A stretch of DNA of 64,000 bases from Pseudomonas putida (GCF_028682175.1 NZ_JANHKS010000030.1:1-64000), one strand, 5' to 3'; shown: positions 16,154-24,596, counted from the stretch's first letter. Program-made: numbers and translations. Notes: generated from the letters alone by a model not told the origin.

Positions 16154-16894
16154 CTACTCATCGCGGCCACCGATCCTTAACAACCGTTGCATGAGCAGCG
16201 CGTTGCCAAGGGCCGCATCGCGTGCAGTATTGTCGAAAATACACCAGGTCGGCACGTCCTCCGGCATCGCCTCAATCCTCTTCGCGAGGTGTTCAAGCCA
16301 AGGTGTGTCATAAGCGCTGTAGTAAATTCTCGGGGCTCCGTGCAGGCGCCAATATCGGACTCCCGGCCAGCCACCAGGCTGCGCGCCATTACTCAACCTG
16401 ACAGGATCAGCCGCCACTTGCCCTATGTGTTGATCAACGAGAAGCTCGTTAGCGTTTGCCCATGACTCATGACGCGGCTCGATCACCACATGCCCTGAAA
16501 AGCGAGCTCTCAGCGAGTCGAAGAAGCGGCCTGCGACCCGGGCATCGAATGAGAGTGAAGGCGGGAGCTGGATCAGCAGGCAGCCGAGCGCGCTACCCAG
16601 TGCAGTGACCTCCGACAAGAATTTATCAAGCAGCTCTGAGCAGTCCACGAGCCGACTCTCGTGGCTGATCGACTTGGGCATTTTCACTGAGAAGCGGAAA
16701 TCGCTGCTTACCGATGATGCCCACTTCGCATAAGTTGCGGGTCTATGTGGGCGATAGAAGGAGCTGTTGATCTCAACAGCGCCCAGCCGTAGTGCGTAAC
16801 GTTGCAGATGCGTACCTGCGTCTTCAAATTCAGGCGCGAACTCCCGTGCCAGCTTCCAGCCAGCGCACCCTACGTAAATCCCTGCGGTATTCAA
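16154..16894 (-). CDS. DUF72 domain-containing protein
   Basis: This 246-residue protein is a full-length DUF72 (YecE-like) TIM-barrel protein. Typical segments are YVGCAGW at the N-terminus, VEINSSFYRPHRPATYAKWA, FRFSVKMPKSISHE and YWRLHGAPRIYYSAY, ending in WCIFDNTARDAALGNAL. The molecular function of the family is unknown. Its start overlaps the stop of the upstream HhH gene by four bases (ATGA), so the two form an operon. In pseudomonads DUF72 genes often lie near DNA-repair and stress genes. Confidence 0.9.
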   Translation of the reverse strand: MNTAGIYVGCAGWKLAREFAPEFEDAGTHLQRYALRLGAVEINSSFYRPHRPATYAKWASSVSSDFRFSVKMPKSISHESRLVDCSELLDKFLSEVTALGSALGCLLIQLPPSLSFDARVAGRFFDSLRARFSGHVVIEPRHESWANANELLVDQHIGQVAADPVRLSNGAQPGGWPGVRYWRLHGAPRIYYSAYDTPWLEHLAKRIEAMPEDVPTWCIFDNTARDAALGNALLMQRLLRIGGRDE

Positions 16895-17316
16895 AACAGC
16901 ACCTGTTGCGCGTCGCGCATGAAGATCTCAACCGTCTTAGGGCCAATGCCTTCGAATTCTTTGAGCCTTGCCTCAAACTCAGATCGGTCTTTGCTGGCCT
17001 CAAGAATGTTCAGCACTTTCCCACCGTAGTCGCGCGTCAAACGCTCGCTCAGCTTGAGTAGTCGGTTGGCGGTAGATTCGTCGTAACGGGTGTAACGGCC
17101 CTCTCCCAGCATCCTCACCAACTGGCCGTGCGTACATGCCGCAAGCTTGCCAGGCGTGTCACGATGGTGTTTCTCGACGATGATCCTGTAGGCCTGAGCG
17201 GCAACGTCACCTCGAATTCTCTTCCCCATCAAAAAACTTGCGATGAGCCACTTGAATAGTGCCTCTTCGGCTTTGTTGGCAAGGTCGATGTTTAGGTCTG
17301 CGGCACCAATCACCAT
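16891..17316 (-). CDS. HhH-GPD / endonuclease III-like small protein
   Basis: This 141-residue protein has helical segments and a C-terminal helix-hairpin-helix, FEGIGPKTVEIFMRD, similar to the endonuclease III/HhH-GPD superfamily. It lacks an obvious catalytic Lys next to the HhH and has no iron-sulfur Cys cluster, so it may be a DNA-binding relative. The start at 17316 follows GAGGAA; the longer frame to 17484 has no good ribosome site. It is translationally coupled to the DUF72 gene. A role in DNA repair is inferred from the fold only. Confidence 0.75.
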   Translation of the reverse strand: MVIGAADLNIDLANKAEEALFKWLIASFLMGKRIRGDVAAQAYRIIVEKHHRDTPGKLAACTHGQLVRMLGEGRYTRYDESTANRLLKLSERLTRDYGGKVLNILEASKDRSEFEARLKEFEGIGPKTVEIFMRDAQQVLF

Positions 17317-17607
17317 CGTTTGTTCCTCAATGAGCAACACGGTCATATGTATGGCTGATATGACTTCTTGATCATCCCGCCAAGGGGCGAAAATCAGGAT
17401 GCCCCTTGAGAACGCATAAACACTCGCCGGATCTTGGGCCGAGCCTTTCGCGTTATGTTCATTTGAAGCGACGAACAGTCTCAAAAGAATGGTTTCACCA
17501 GCCAGCTGATTTTAATCGCAAGGTTGCGGCTATCCGAAGGCATGAACTTAACGGACGCTCCATAGCTCCGCTCTTTAGAGGCCACACTAAACAGCGGAGA
17601 AAACAAT

Positions 17608-18831
17608 ATGCGAGCTCTCACCTATCACGGTGCCCATGACGTCAAGGTCGACACCGTTCCCGACCCGATCATCGAGGCGCCGGACGACATCATCCTAAGG
17701 GTCACCGCAACGGCGATCTGCGGTTCAGACCTGCACCTGTATCGCGGCAAGATCCCGACCGTCGAGCACGGCGATATCTTCGGCCATGAATTCATGGGCA
17801 TCGTCGAAGAGACAGGCTCAGGCGTGACGGCCGTCCAACCGGGGGATCGCGTTGTAATTCCGTTCGTGATTGCCTGCGGAGACTGCTTCTTCTGCCAGCA
17901 GGATTTATTCGCGGCCTGTGAAACGACAAATACCGGTCGTGGGGCGATCATGAACAAGAAAGCGATCCCGCCGGGCGCAGCGCTGTTTGGATTCAGCCAC
18001 ATGTATGGCGGTATTCCGGGTGGCCAGGCTGAATATGTGCGTGTGCCGAAAGCCAACACCGGGCCGTTCAAGGTTCCGGGCACATTGGCGGATGAGAAGG
18101 TACTGTTCCTCTCGGACATCCTGCCTACTGCGTATCAGGCGGTGACGAATACCGGCATCGGCCAAGGCTCCAGCATTGCCATCTATGGCGCTGGCCCGGT
18201 CGGCCTCCTTTGCGCAGCGGTTGCCCGCATGCTCGGGGCCGAGCGCATCTTCATGGTCGACCACCACCCCTACCGACTCGCTTACGCGCAACAGACTTAT
18301 AACGTGATCCCAGTCAATTTCGATGAAGACGACGACCCTGCTGACACGATCATCCGGCAAACCCCAGGCATGCGCGGGGTCGATGGCGTAGTGGACGCTG
18401 TCGGCTTTGAAGCCAAAGGCAGCACCACTGAAACCATCCTCGCCACTCTCAAACTCGAAGGCAGCAGCGGCAAGGCGCTACGCCAATGTATCGCGGCAGT
18501 ACGGCGCGGGGGCACCGTCAGCGTGCCGGGCGTCTACTCCGGCTTCATTCACGGGTTCCTGTTTGGGGATGCGTTCGATAAGGGGTTGACGTTCAAGATG
18601 GGCCAGACTCACGTGCAGCGCTTCCTGCCAGAGCTGCTTGAGCACATCGAGCTGGGACACATCTCTCCTGAAGCGATCATCACCCACAGGATGTCCTTGG
18701 AGCAGGCCGCTGAAGGCTACAAGATTTTCGACAAGAAACAGGAAGATTGCCGCAAGGTCATTCTTACGCCGGGCAGGAACGATGTTGTAATGCCGGAAAC
18801 GGATTCCCCGGCTGCGATACCCGCTGTTTAA
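17608..18831 (+). CDS. Zinc-dependent alcohol dehydrogenase (formaldehyde dehydrogenase-like)
   Basis: This 407-residue protein is a medium-chain zinc dehydrogenase. Catalytic-zinc residues lie in ICGSDLH and FGHEFMG, structural zinc cysteines in CGDCFFCQQDLFAAC, and the NAD-binding IYGAGPVGLLCA follows. The inserted region and length resemble the glutathione-independent formaldehyde dehydrogenase/threonine dehydrogenase-like subgroup. A GGAGA site precedes the ATG. It is followed 20 bases later by a PLDc_N protein on the same strand. Related genes in P. aeruginosa lie in an RpoS-dependent stress region (from memory). The substrate is not settled. Confidence 0.9.
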   Translation: MRALTYHGAHDVKVDTVPDPIIEAPDDIILRVTATAICGSDLHLYRGKIPTVEHGDIFGHEFMGIVEETGSGVTAVQPGDRVVIPFVIACGDCFFCQQDLFAACETTNTGRGAIMNKKAIPPGAALFGFSHMYGGIPGGQAEYVRVPKANTGPFKVPGTLADEKVLFLSDILPTAYQAVTNTGIGQGSSIAIYGAGPVGLLCAAVARMLGAERIFMVDHHPYRLAYAQQTYNVIPVNFDEDDDPADTIIRQTPGMRGVDGVVDAVGFEAKGSTTETILATLKLEGSSGKALRQCIAAVRRGGTVSVPGVYSGFIHGFLFGDAFDKGLTFKMGQTHVQRFLPELLEHIELGHISPEAIITHRMSLEQAAEGYKIFDKKQEDCRKVILTPGRNDVVMPETDSPAAIPAV

Positions 18832-18851
18832 TCAGGGAATGGAGGTGCTAA

Positions 18852-19073
18852 ATGGAACTGACCGCTATCTGGTGGATATTGGCACTCGTCCTCCTGCTGG
18901 TTGATATCTGGGCAATCGCCAGCGTCTGGCGAACGAGCAAATCATCTGGCACCAAGGCAGGATGGGCCTTACTCATCCTGGTTCTGCCCGTGATCGGGTT
19001 GGCCATATGGGGAATCGCCGGGCCACGCGGCGTTGCTGAACCACCTACATCCAAAGAGCACAGCAAAGGCTGA
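18852..19073 (+). CDS. PLDc_N (phospholipase D nuclease N-terminal) membrane protein
   Basis: This 73-residue protein has two hydrophobic helices (WWILALVLLLVDIWAIASVW and AGWALLILVLPVIGLAIW) joined by a basic loop, followed by a GPRG segment. This is the stand-alone PLDc_N module that also occurs at the N-terminus of cardiolipin synthases. An ideal GGAGGTG site precedes the ATG. It is probably cotranscribed with the alcohol dehydrogenase. Function of the stand-alone form is unknown. Confidence 0.85.
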   Translation: MELTAIWWILALVLLLVDIWAIASVWRTSKSSGTKAGWALLILVLPVIGLAIWGIAGPRGVAEPPTSKEHSKG

Positions 19074-19156
19074 TTGGCCAGGATATGCTTCTGCAGCCTG
19101 CGGTAGGCTGCAGATGTGTGCGCATCGCTTTTCAAGAAGTATGAAGCGACAGCCAG

Positions 19157-19600
19157 TCACTCGTTGCGGATGATAGAAATCTTCCCATTGCGCTCGATAA
19201 TCGCGAACTTGATCTGATCAACGCTTTCCACCCCCGGGCCTAATCGAGCAGCCTGCATGACGTCATCCTCTTGCACCCGCGCTTCGTGCATCCGGTGCCG
19301 CAGGAACACTCCATTCTCGACGATGATTGTTGGCCCACCATCGATAAGCTTTCCGATGCGTTTAGAGCGCCTCTTGAGAAGCGAGAAACCGATATCAATG
19401 GAAAGCAGCGTCACGATCACCAAAACGGCATTAGTGATTGAGAAGTCGTCGCCCAAGAGTGCCTGCTGAGTCGCTTCTCCAATAATCAATAAAAGGACGA
19501 AGTCGAAAGATGTCATTTCCCCCAAGGCTCTTCGTCCAGAAATCCGAAAGAGCACCATCAGTGCGAGATAAATGGCGGCTGCCCGCAAAACTGCGTCCAT
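19157..19600 (-). CDS. DUF421 (YetF-like) membrane protein
   Basis: This 147-residue protein has two or three N-terminal membrane helices (AAIYLALMVLFRISG, FDFVLLLIIGEATQQAL, VLVIVTLLSIDIGFSLL), then the soluble DUF421 domain with the conserved RISGRRALGEMTSFDF segment and the GPTIIVENG motif. The family is linked to spore and stress functions in other bacteria, with no settled mechanism. The start at 19600 lies 7 bases after the stop of the frameshifted upstream gene, with an AGGTG site overlapping that stop, so the two were an operon. Confidence 0.88.
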   Translation of the reverse strand: MDAVLRAAAIYLALMVLFRISGRRALGEMTSFDFVLLLIIGEATQQALLGDDFSITNAVLVIVTLLSIDIGFSLLKRRSKRIGKLIDGGPTIIVENGVFLRHRMHEARVQEDDVMQAARLGPGVESVDQIKFAIIERNGKISIIRNE

Positions 19601-19607
19601 TTCGCAC

Positions 19608-20119
19608 CTATGGATAGATGAATTGAGTGAGTGAAACTTTCCCACCGCCGTCGATGGCGATCTCGCTTTTGACAACACCTACGCCGTCGCTGCGCCAAGC
19701 CAAGTACAAAGCGCTTTCACCTTGAGAGTCTCCCATCAACCGGAGGCGCAGCCCTGCCGGCTACCTGTAGAACCCACGGGCTGGGGTTGCATTGAGTCAA
19801 TGCTAAAGCCCTCAAGCATATCCTCAGAAATGAAGACAGTATGGGTCTGGCCTGGAACCCCACGACTATGGATGATCATCGGATTGACCGCACCGCTGCG
19901 GTGGAACCTCTCGTACTCGACCACTAGGTCTTTTGCCGAAGAGGTAGCCGTGGCCGAACTAAGGGCTCCATGCGAAAACAGACCGCAAAGCGTCAGGGCG
20001 ACGACGATGACTAGGGCATACCAGCCAATGCGTTCAAAACGCCAAATCCGCCGCTGAAGCGCGATATCTTCATCAACGGGATAACACCTGTCGAGCATCT
20101 CTCGTTCGTGAGTGTCCAT
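19608..20119 (-). pseudogene. Frameshifted single-pass membrane protein gene
   Basis: From ATG 20119 the frame encodes MDTHEREMLDRCYPVDED, a membrane helix (WYALVIVVALTLCGLF) and an outer domain, and stops at 19736. In the next frame the protein continues sensibly as RLMGDSQGESALYLAW and ends with VSLTQFIYP at a stop 19608-19610, just before the DUF421 start. One extra base in the GGG run at 19752-19754 (minus strand) would restore a single frame of about 170 residues. So the gene carries a one-base deletion, real or a sequencing error. Function unknown; it is paired with DUF421. Confidence 0.75.
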
Positions 20120-20204
20120 CTGGCTCGCTCCATGTAACTTCCGTTCCTGAAACATAAACGCACCTGTCAGCCCTATCCCATTTCACGGAGCCAGCCGTCA
20201 AGGC

Positions 20205-20657
20205 TCACCCCATTGCGTGTTGAAGGGATGGGAAGATTCGAGCGCAGACGGGTTGGAACACAACGAAATCGCCAGGTTCGTAAGGTAGTTCTGCACCTGC
20301 TCCACGAGCCTTTCCGACATTTTTGTGGTGGACGTTCAGAACCATAGCACCCGCTGAAGCTGCCAAGCCCTCAGTAGCGTCCGTGCAAGCATCCAACACC
20401 ACAACCAGCCGGACTGGCATGCCATTTAGGGCTGGGTGATTGGCGGCTTCGATTATGGAAATCACGCACTGGTGAATCAGAAAGGTTTGGCGTAATTGGC
20501 TATTTGCTGTGAACTCGAAATTAAATCTCATCCGAATCTGCCCCGTTTTGTGCCGCCAGGCATTTTCTCGGACTGGCTTTGCGCCGGAAGTGACATTGGA
20601 ACCACCCTTGATCCAGGAATAGGAACGTTCCCGCCACGCAGTACCTCTATCCTTCAC
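20205..20657 (-). pseudogene. Remnant of a family 2 glycosyltransferase-like gene
   Basis: The middle of this frame (about 20260-20500) reads CVISIIEAANHPALNG then VRLVVVLDACTDATEG and NVGKARGAGAEL, which is the nucleotide-binding N-terminal part of GT-A (family 2) glycosyltransferases. The start of the fold (VIPAHNE type) is missing and the expected DAD metal motif after GARxxxxTD is absent, replaced by unrelated residues. A start codon with ribosome site cannot be found. I read it as a gene reduced by deletions at both ends. Confidence 0.6.
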
Positions 20658-20675
20658 TAACTGGAGGAATGATTT

Positions 20676-21113
20676 ATGAACAACCCCACAGGCATGAAGA
20701 CAGGTGAGCGATACATCATTGAAAACGTAGAGGGTGCTCCAGAATTCAGGGGGTTCTTTCTAGACGGCAAATACTTCCTTCATCCAGAGCTCCTAACCGC
20801 CGTCGGCTGGATGGATGGCGACCAGTTTATGGTTGATCAGGTGAGCTCCGTTGGGGAGTCAGCTTTTCCAGGCGGGCTGGCAGGCACAATTATCGACCTG
20901 ACCCTCAAGCTGAAGGACGGTACAACACTCACATTGGCGGAGGTTGAAGTATCAGCCCAGGTCGATGACCCCGCAGATCAGTCATCTGATCAAGCCAATC
21001 AGCGCCTTGCCATTCAAAACCCAGCTCAAGCCTTCCTAATTGCGACCACTGCCGCCATGGTCGTTGTTGGGTACATCGTTGGCAGGCTTATAGAAACCCG
21101 TCGAGGACGCTAA
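20676..21113 (+). CDS. Hypothetical protein with C-terminal membrane anchor
   Basis: This 145-residue protein starts after a strong GGAGGAA site. The N-terminal 100 residues are soluble (MKTGERYIIENVEGAPEFRGFF, FLHPELLTAVGW), then comes an acidic linker (QVDDPADQSSDQ), and one membrane helix (AFLIATTAAMVVVGYIVGRLI) ends in a basic tail ETRRGR, so it is a tail-anchored protein. I do not recognise a domain. Its neighbours are the glycosyltransferase remnant and the lone CheB gene. Confidence 0.65.
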   Translation: MNNPTGMKTGERYIIENVEGAPEFRGFFLDGKYFLHPELLTAVGWMDGDQFMVDQVSSVGESAFPGGLAGTIIDLTLKLKDGTTLTLAEVEVSAQVDDPADQSSDQANQRLAIQNPAQAFLIATTAAMVVVGYIVGRLIETRRGR

Positions 21114-21399
21114 TCGGACGTTCGACAGAGCGAAAATCTCATGACTGCTAATTTGAGGATCCTGCAAGGCAGCGCCTCGGTACTGCACAACGTCAACGTT
21201 TCGACGGCAATTCGCTTGGCACGAACTCTCGCTCAACCTCGGTTCTAGCCTCGAAACCTCAAGCTGACGGAATGTTAAGGCCTGCCACAGGCGGCTCCCT
21301 TCGCCAAGCATTTCCTGCCGCATTGTTGATAGGCACCACCATAAGACTGAACGACTTCAAGGCCGTCTATGTCCATGATTTAGGTGAAAGGAGACGCCC

Positions 21400-21996
21400 A
21401 TGGATATGCAGGTTGAAGCACCAGCAAGAGACATAGTGGTCATCGGCGGATCTCAGGGCGCACTGGAGGTCTTGAGAACCCTACTAGGTGCACTGCCCCG
21501 AGATTTCCCCGCGGCGATCATGATCGTTATCCATTCCGGGCCGTCCAGTCCCGGATATTTGGCCGACATCATTGGCCGGTATACGGGGTTGCCAGTTGAG
21601 TATGCGAGAGAGGGTGAAATTATCGAGTCGGGCCGGATCTATGTCGCGCCCCCCGACAGGCATTTGGAGATAGTTGATCCCGGCCTGCTACACCTGAGCG
21701 ACGGGCCAAAGGTTCGATATTCACGGCCAGCAGCCGACCGTTTGTTCATGACGGCAGCAGAGGTATTTGGGCCACGCGTGATTTGCGTTGTTCTTTCAGG
21801 TGGAGACTGCGACGGCGTTCAGGGAGCCAATGCTGTGGCAGCAGCTGGTGGTCAGTGCCTGGTTCAGGAACCACAAGATGCGGTCGTAGCCAGCATGCCT
21901 ATCAGTGTAATTCAGCGAGACCATCCCGACGCCATCGTCAACAAAGACAAGATGGCTGCGGCGCTGGTGAGTGCGGTTATGGGCGTGCTTACGTAG
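21400..21996 (+). CDS. Stand-alone CheB methylesterase domain protein
   Basis: This 198-residue protein is only the CheB catalytic domain: Ser18 in IGGSQGAL, His45 in VIHSGPSS and Asp138 in SGGDCDGVQG form the triad of protein-glutamate methylesterases, and SMPISVIQ corresponds to the SMP motif. The N-terminal receiver domain of normal CheB is missing, so phosphorylation cannot control it. No chemotaxis gene is near. A GGAG site precedes the ATG. Such lone CheB proteins are frequent in pseudomonads with unknown targets; they may act on non-chemotaxis receptors. Confidence 0.88.
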   Translation: MDMQVEAPARDIVVIGGSQGALEVLRTLLGALPRDFPAAIMIVIHSGPSSPGYLADIIGRYTGLPVEYAREGEIIESGRIYVAPPDRHLEIVDPGLLHLSDGPKVRYSRPAADRLFMTAAEVFGPRVICVVLSGGDCDGVQGANAVAAAGGQCLVQEPQDAVVASMPISVIQRDHPDAIVNKDKMAAALVSAVMGVLT

Positions 21997-22058
21997 TTAG
22001 GCCTTCAGGTCATCAAACGGCTGGCGGCACAAGTGCTCGGCCCACTTTGTTCCAGACG

Positions 22059-22103
22059 AAAAAAAACCCGAGAATTCACACTTACGTGGACCTCTCGGGT
22101 TTT
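22059..22103 (-). terminator. Terminator of tRNA-Lys
   Basis: On the minus strand AACCCGAGAG pairs with CTCGGGTT across a loop of about 20 bases, followed by a run of eight T. It starts just 3' of the tRNA and may also serve in the other direction. Confidence 0.75.
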
Positions 22104-22108
22104 GAAGA

Positions 22109-22184
22109 TGGTGGGTCGTGTAGGATTCGAACCTACGACCAATTGGTTAAAAGCCAACTGCTCTACCAACTGAGCTAACGACCC
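22109..22184 (-). tRNA. tRNA-Lys (UUU)
   Basis: The 76-nt gene on the minus strand begins GGGTCGTTAGCTCAG and ends ACGACCCACCA, with CCA encoded. The anticodon loop CTTTTAA contains UUU, and the T arm GGTTCGAATCC is canonical. It lies downstream of queC in the same direction. In P. aeruginosa the tRNA-Lys at this locus is an integration site for large islands. The accessory region in this window lies on its 3' side, but no integrase is seen. Confidence 0.97.
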
Positions 22185-22247
22185 GCTTCGTGGTGGCGCG
22201 TATATTACTGTAATTTCTCAGTAATTCAACACCTTATCGAAAAAAAG

Positions 22248-22922
22248 TTAAAAATAATTTGTCGGGTCCGGCAAACCGGCTGCGGCGAAGCCTTCGGCGC
22301 GTAGGCGGCAGCTGTCGCATTTGCGGCAGGCACGGCCCTGATCGTCGGCCTGGTAGCAGGAAACGGTCAGGCTGTAGTCGACGCCCAGGCGGGTGCCGGC
22401 CTTGACGATATCGGCCTTGCTGAGCATTTGCAGCGGCGCCTGGATGGTGAAGCCCTGCCCTTCCACGCCGGCCTTGGTGGCCAGGTTGGCCATGCGCTCG
22501 AAGGATTCCACGAACTCCGGGCGGCAGTCCGGGTAGCCGGAGTAATCCACGGCGTTGACGCCGATGAAGATGTCGCGGGCGCCCAGCACTTCTGCCCAGC
22601 CCAGTGCCAGGGACAGGAAGACGGTGTTGCGCGCGGGCACGTAGGTGACCGGGATGCCTTCACCCGGGGTTTCCGGCACGGCGATGCTGCTGTCGGTGAG
22701 GGCCGAGCCGCCGATGCCGTTCAGGTTCAAGCCGATCACCTTGTGCTCGACCACGCCCAGGTCCTTCGCCACGCGCTCTGCGGCCTGCAGCTCGGCGCGG
22801 TGGCGCTGGCCGTAGTCGAAGCTCATGGTGTAGCAGGTGTAGCCGTCGGCTTTGGCCATGGCCACCACGGTGGCCGAATCAAGGCCACCGGACAGCAGGA
22901 TTACCGCGCGTTTCTCAGTCAT
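22248..22922 (-). CDS. queC: 7-cyano-7-deazaguanine synthase QueC
   Basis: QueC converts 7-carboxy-7-deazaguanine to preQ0 with ATP and ammonia in queuosine synthesis. The ATP-pyrophosphatase motif SGGLDS lies at residues 11-16, and the zinc-binding cysteines are in CYQADDQGRACRKCDSC. The start at 22922 (MTEKRAVILL) gives 224 residues, the usual Pseudomonas length; a start at 22937 is also possible. It lies 16 bases after queE, so the two form an operon. Confidence 0.96.
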   Translation of the reverse strand: MTEKRAVILLSGGLDSATVVAMAKADGYTCYTMSFDYGQRHRAELQAAERVAKDLGVVEHKVIGLNLNGIGGSALTDSSIAVPETPGEGIPVTYVPARNTVFLSLALGWAEVLGARDIFIGVNAVDYSGYPDCRPEFVESFERMANLATKAGVEGQGFTIQAPLQMLSKADIVKAGTRLGVDYSLTVSCYQADDQGRACRKCDSCRLRAEGFAAAGLPDPTNYF

Positions 22923-22938
22923 CGTGTGTTCACTCATG

Positions 22939-23586
22939 TCAGCGTCCCGGCTCATCGTCCCAGAGAATCTTGTGCAATTGCAGCTGCATTCGGACCGGCA
23001 GGCTATCCGCCACGATCCAGTCCGCCAGGTCCCGCGGGCGCAGGTCATGGGCAACCGGCGAGAACAGCACCTCACCGGCACGACGCTCCAGGCCGTACTG
23101 GATCAGCTTGGAAACCGCCCAGTCGTAGTCCTCGCGGGAGCAGATCACGAACTTGACCTGATCGTTGGGTGTCAGCAGCTCGATGTTTTCATAGCGATTG
23201 CGCGCCACCTCTTTCGAACCCGGTGTCTTCAGGTCGACGACGCGACTGACACGGGGATCGACTTTGGAGATGTCCAGCGCACCGCTGGTTTCCAGGGACA
23301 CCTCGTAGCCGGCATCGCACAGTCGCTCGAGCAACGGGATGGCATTGGGCTGGGCCAGGGGCTCACCGCCCGTGACGCAGACATAGCGCGGGCGATAGCT
23401 GGCAACCTGCTCCATGAGCGAGTCGAGGGTCTGGATGGTGCCGCCGCTAAAGGCGTATTCGCTGTCGCAGTAGCCGCAGCGCAATGGGCAGCCAGTGAGG
23501 CGCACAAAAACGGTAGGCAAGCCTGCCGTGCGCGTTTCACCCTGCAAAGAGTAAAAGACTTCGGTGATGCGTAATGTGTCTTGCAT
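22939..23586 (-). CDS. queE: 7-carboxy-7-deazaguanine synthase QueE
   Basis: QueE is the radical SAM enzyme that makes 7-carboxy-7-deazaguanine in queuosine biosynthesis. The FeS motif appears as GCPLRCGYCD (C-x3-C-x2-C), and the SAM-contacting TGGEPLAQ follows. The start at 23586 (MQDTLRITEVFYSLQGE) gives 215 residues, the usual length, and not the longer frame to 23619. It is the first gene of queE-queC and lies downstream of the cpoB terminator. Confidence 0.96.
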   Translation of the reverse strand: MQDTLRITEVFYSLQGETRTAGLPTVFVRLTGCPLRCGYCDSEYAFSGGTIQTLDSLMEQVASYRPRYVCVTGGEPLAQPNAIPLLERLCDAGYEVSLETSGALDISKVDPRVSRVVDLKTPGSKEVARNRYENIELLTPNDQVKFVICSREDYDWAVSKLIQYGLERRAGEVLFSPVAHDLRPRDLADWIVADSLPVRMQLQLHKILWDDEPGR

Positions 23587-23710
23587 ATGGGCCACGGGCG
23601 TAACGGCTAAACAGGCCATCCGCCTCCGTCAGGCACTTTTGTACACCCTGCGCTCGCAGAATCTACAAAAGCGTAATCAATACCGGAATTTCGGGTGCGA
23701 GATTCTAACG

Positions 23711-23737
23711 AAAAAAGCCGCGCAACGCGCGGCTTTC
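23711..23737 (-). terminator. Rho-independent terminator of the tol-pal-cpoB operon
   Basis: On the minus strand AAAGCCGCGC, a short TTG loop and GCGCGGCTTTTTT form a perfect stem with a T run, 29 bases after the cpoB stop. Confidence 0.9.
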
Positions 23738-23765
23738 TTGAATCAAGGGTCAAGCTGGCTGGCAA

Positions 23766-24596
23766 TCAGAGACGCTGAAGGTCCCGTTGAGCCAGTTGAG
23801 CCGCCGAAGTACCGGGGTACTGGGCAACGACTTGTTGCAGAATGCCTTTGACCTTGTCGGTGTGACCCAGGCGACGCTCGACATCTGCCAGCTTGTAGAG
23901 CGAGTCAGGCACCTTGGCGTGCTTTGGGTACAACTGGCTCACTTTGGCGAAGGCCTGGCCGGCACCTTGAAGGTCGCCCTTGGCCAGGTTCACCTCACCC
24001 AGCCAGTATTGGGCGTTGCCCGCGTACTGGCTGTTGGGGTATTTGCGCAGGAAAGCCGAGAACGCCTGGCTGGCCTTGTCGAAATCCTTGGCCTTGATGA
24101 GGTCGAAGGCAGCGTCGTAGTAGAGCTTTTCTTTCGCCGGATCACCAGGCTCGGTGCTGGTTTGCGGTACTTGACCACCAGCGCCTGCGGCAGGTGCTGC
24201 GGGTGCTCCGCCGGCATTGACGCCGCCGTCGGATGCAGAATTGTTGGCAGCTGGTGCGGCAGGTGCGCCGCCAGCTCCGATGCGGGAGTCAAGGTCCTTG
24301 TAACGATCCAGCGCTTCCTGCTTCATCTGCTGGATATCGTTCTGCTGGACTTCGACGATTCCGCGCAAGCGCGAAATTTCATCCTGCATTTGCTGCAACT
24401 GCATGAACAGCTGACCTTGCGCCGAAGGCTGGGCCGTAGCCCCGCCTCCGGCGTAGGCGCCCGCCGTACCATAACCCGATGGCGGATAACTGCTGCCAGC
24501 GGAGCCAGAGTTGTCATCGACCACAGGAACCGCACCCATCGCTGCAAGAGGAAGGGTGAGAGCCAAAACGGTTAAAGCACGGCGGCACGTTCGCAT
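23766..24596 (-). CDS. cpoB: Cell division coordinator CpoB (YbgF), Tol-Pal associated
   Basis: This 276-residue periplasmic protein has a signal peptide (about residues 1-22, ALTVLALTLPLAAMGA), a Gly/Ser-rich linker, a trimeric coiled coil (LFMQLQQMQDEISRLRG, then QNDIQQMKQEALDRYKD), an Ala/Gly-rich region, and C-terminal TPR repeats (YDAAFDLIKAKDFDKA, then YPNSQYAGNAQYWLGE). CpoB links Tol-Pal with peptidoglycan synthesis during constriction. It is the last gene of the operon, 6 bases after pal. Confidence 0.95.
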   Translation of the reverse strand: MRTCRRALTVLALTLPLAAMGAVPVVDDNSGSAGSSYPPSGYGTAGAYAGGGATAQPSAQGQLFMQLQQMQDEISRLRGIVEVQQNDIQQMKQEALDRYKDLDSRIGAGGAPAAPAANNSASDGGVNAGGAPAAPAAGAGGQVPQTSTEPGDPAKEKLYYDAAFDLIKAKDFDKASQAFSAFLRKYPNSQYAGNAQYWLGEVNLAKGDLQGAGQAFAKVSQLYPKHAKVPDSLYKLADVERRLGHTDKVKGILQQVVAQYPGTSAAQLAQRDLQRL

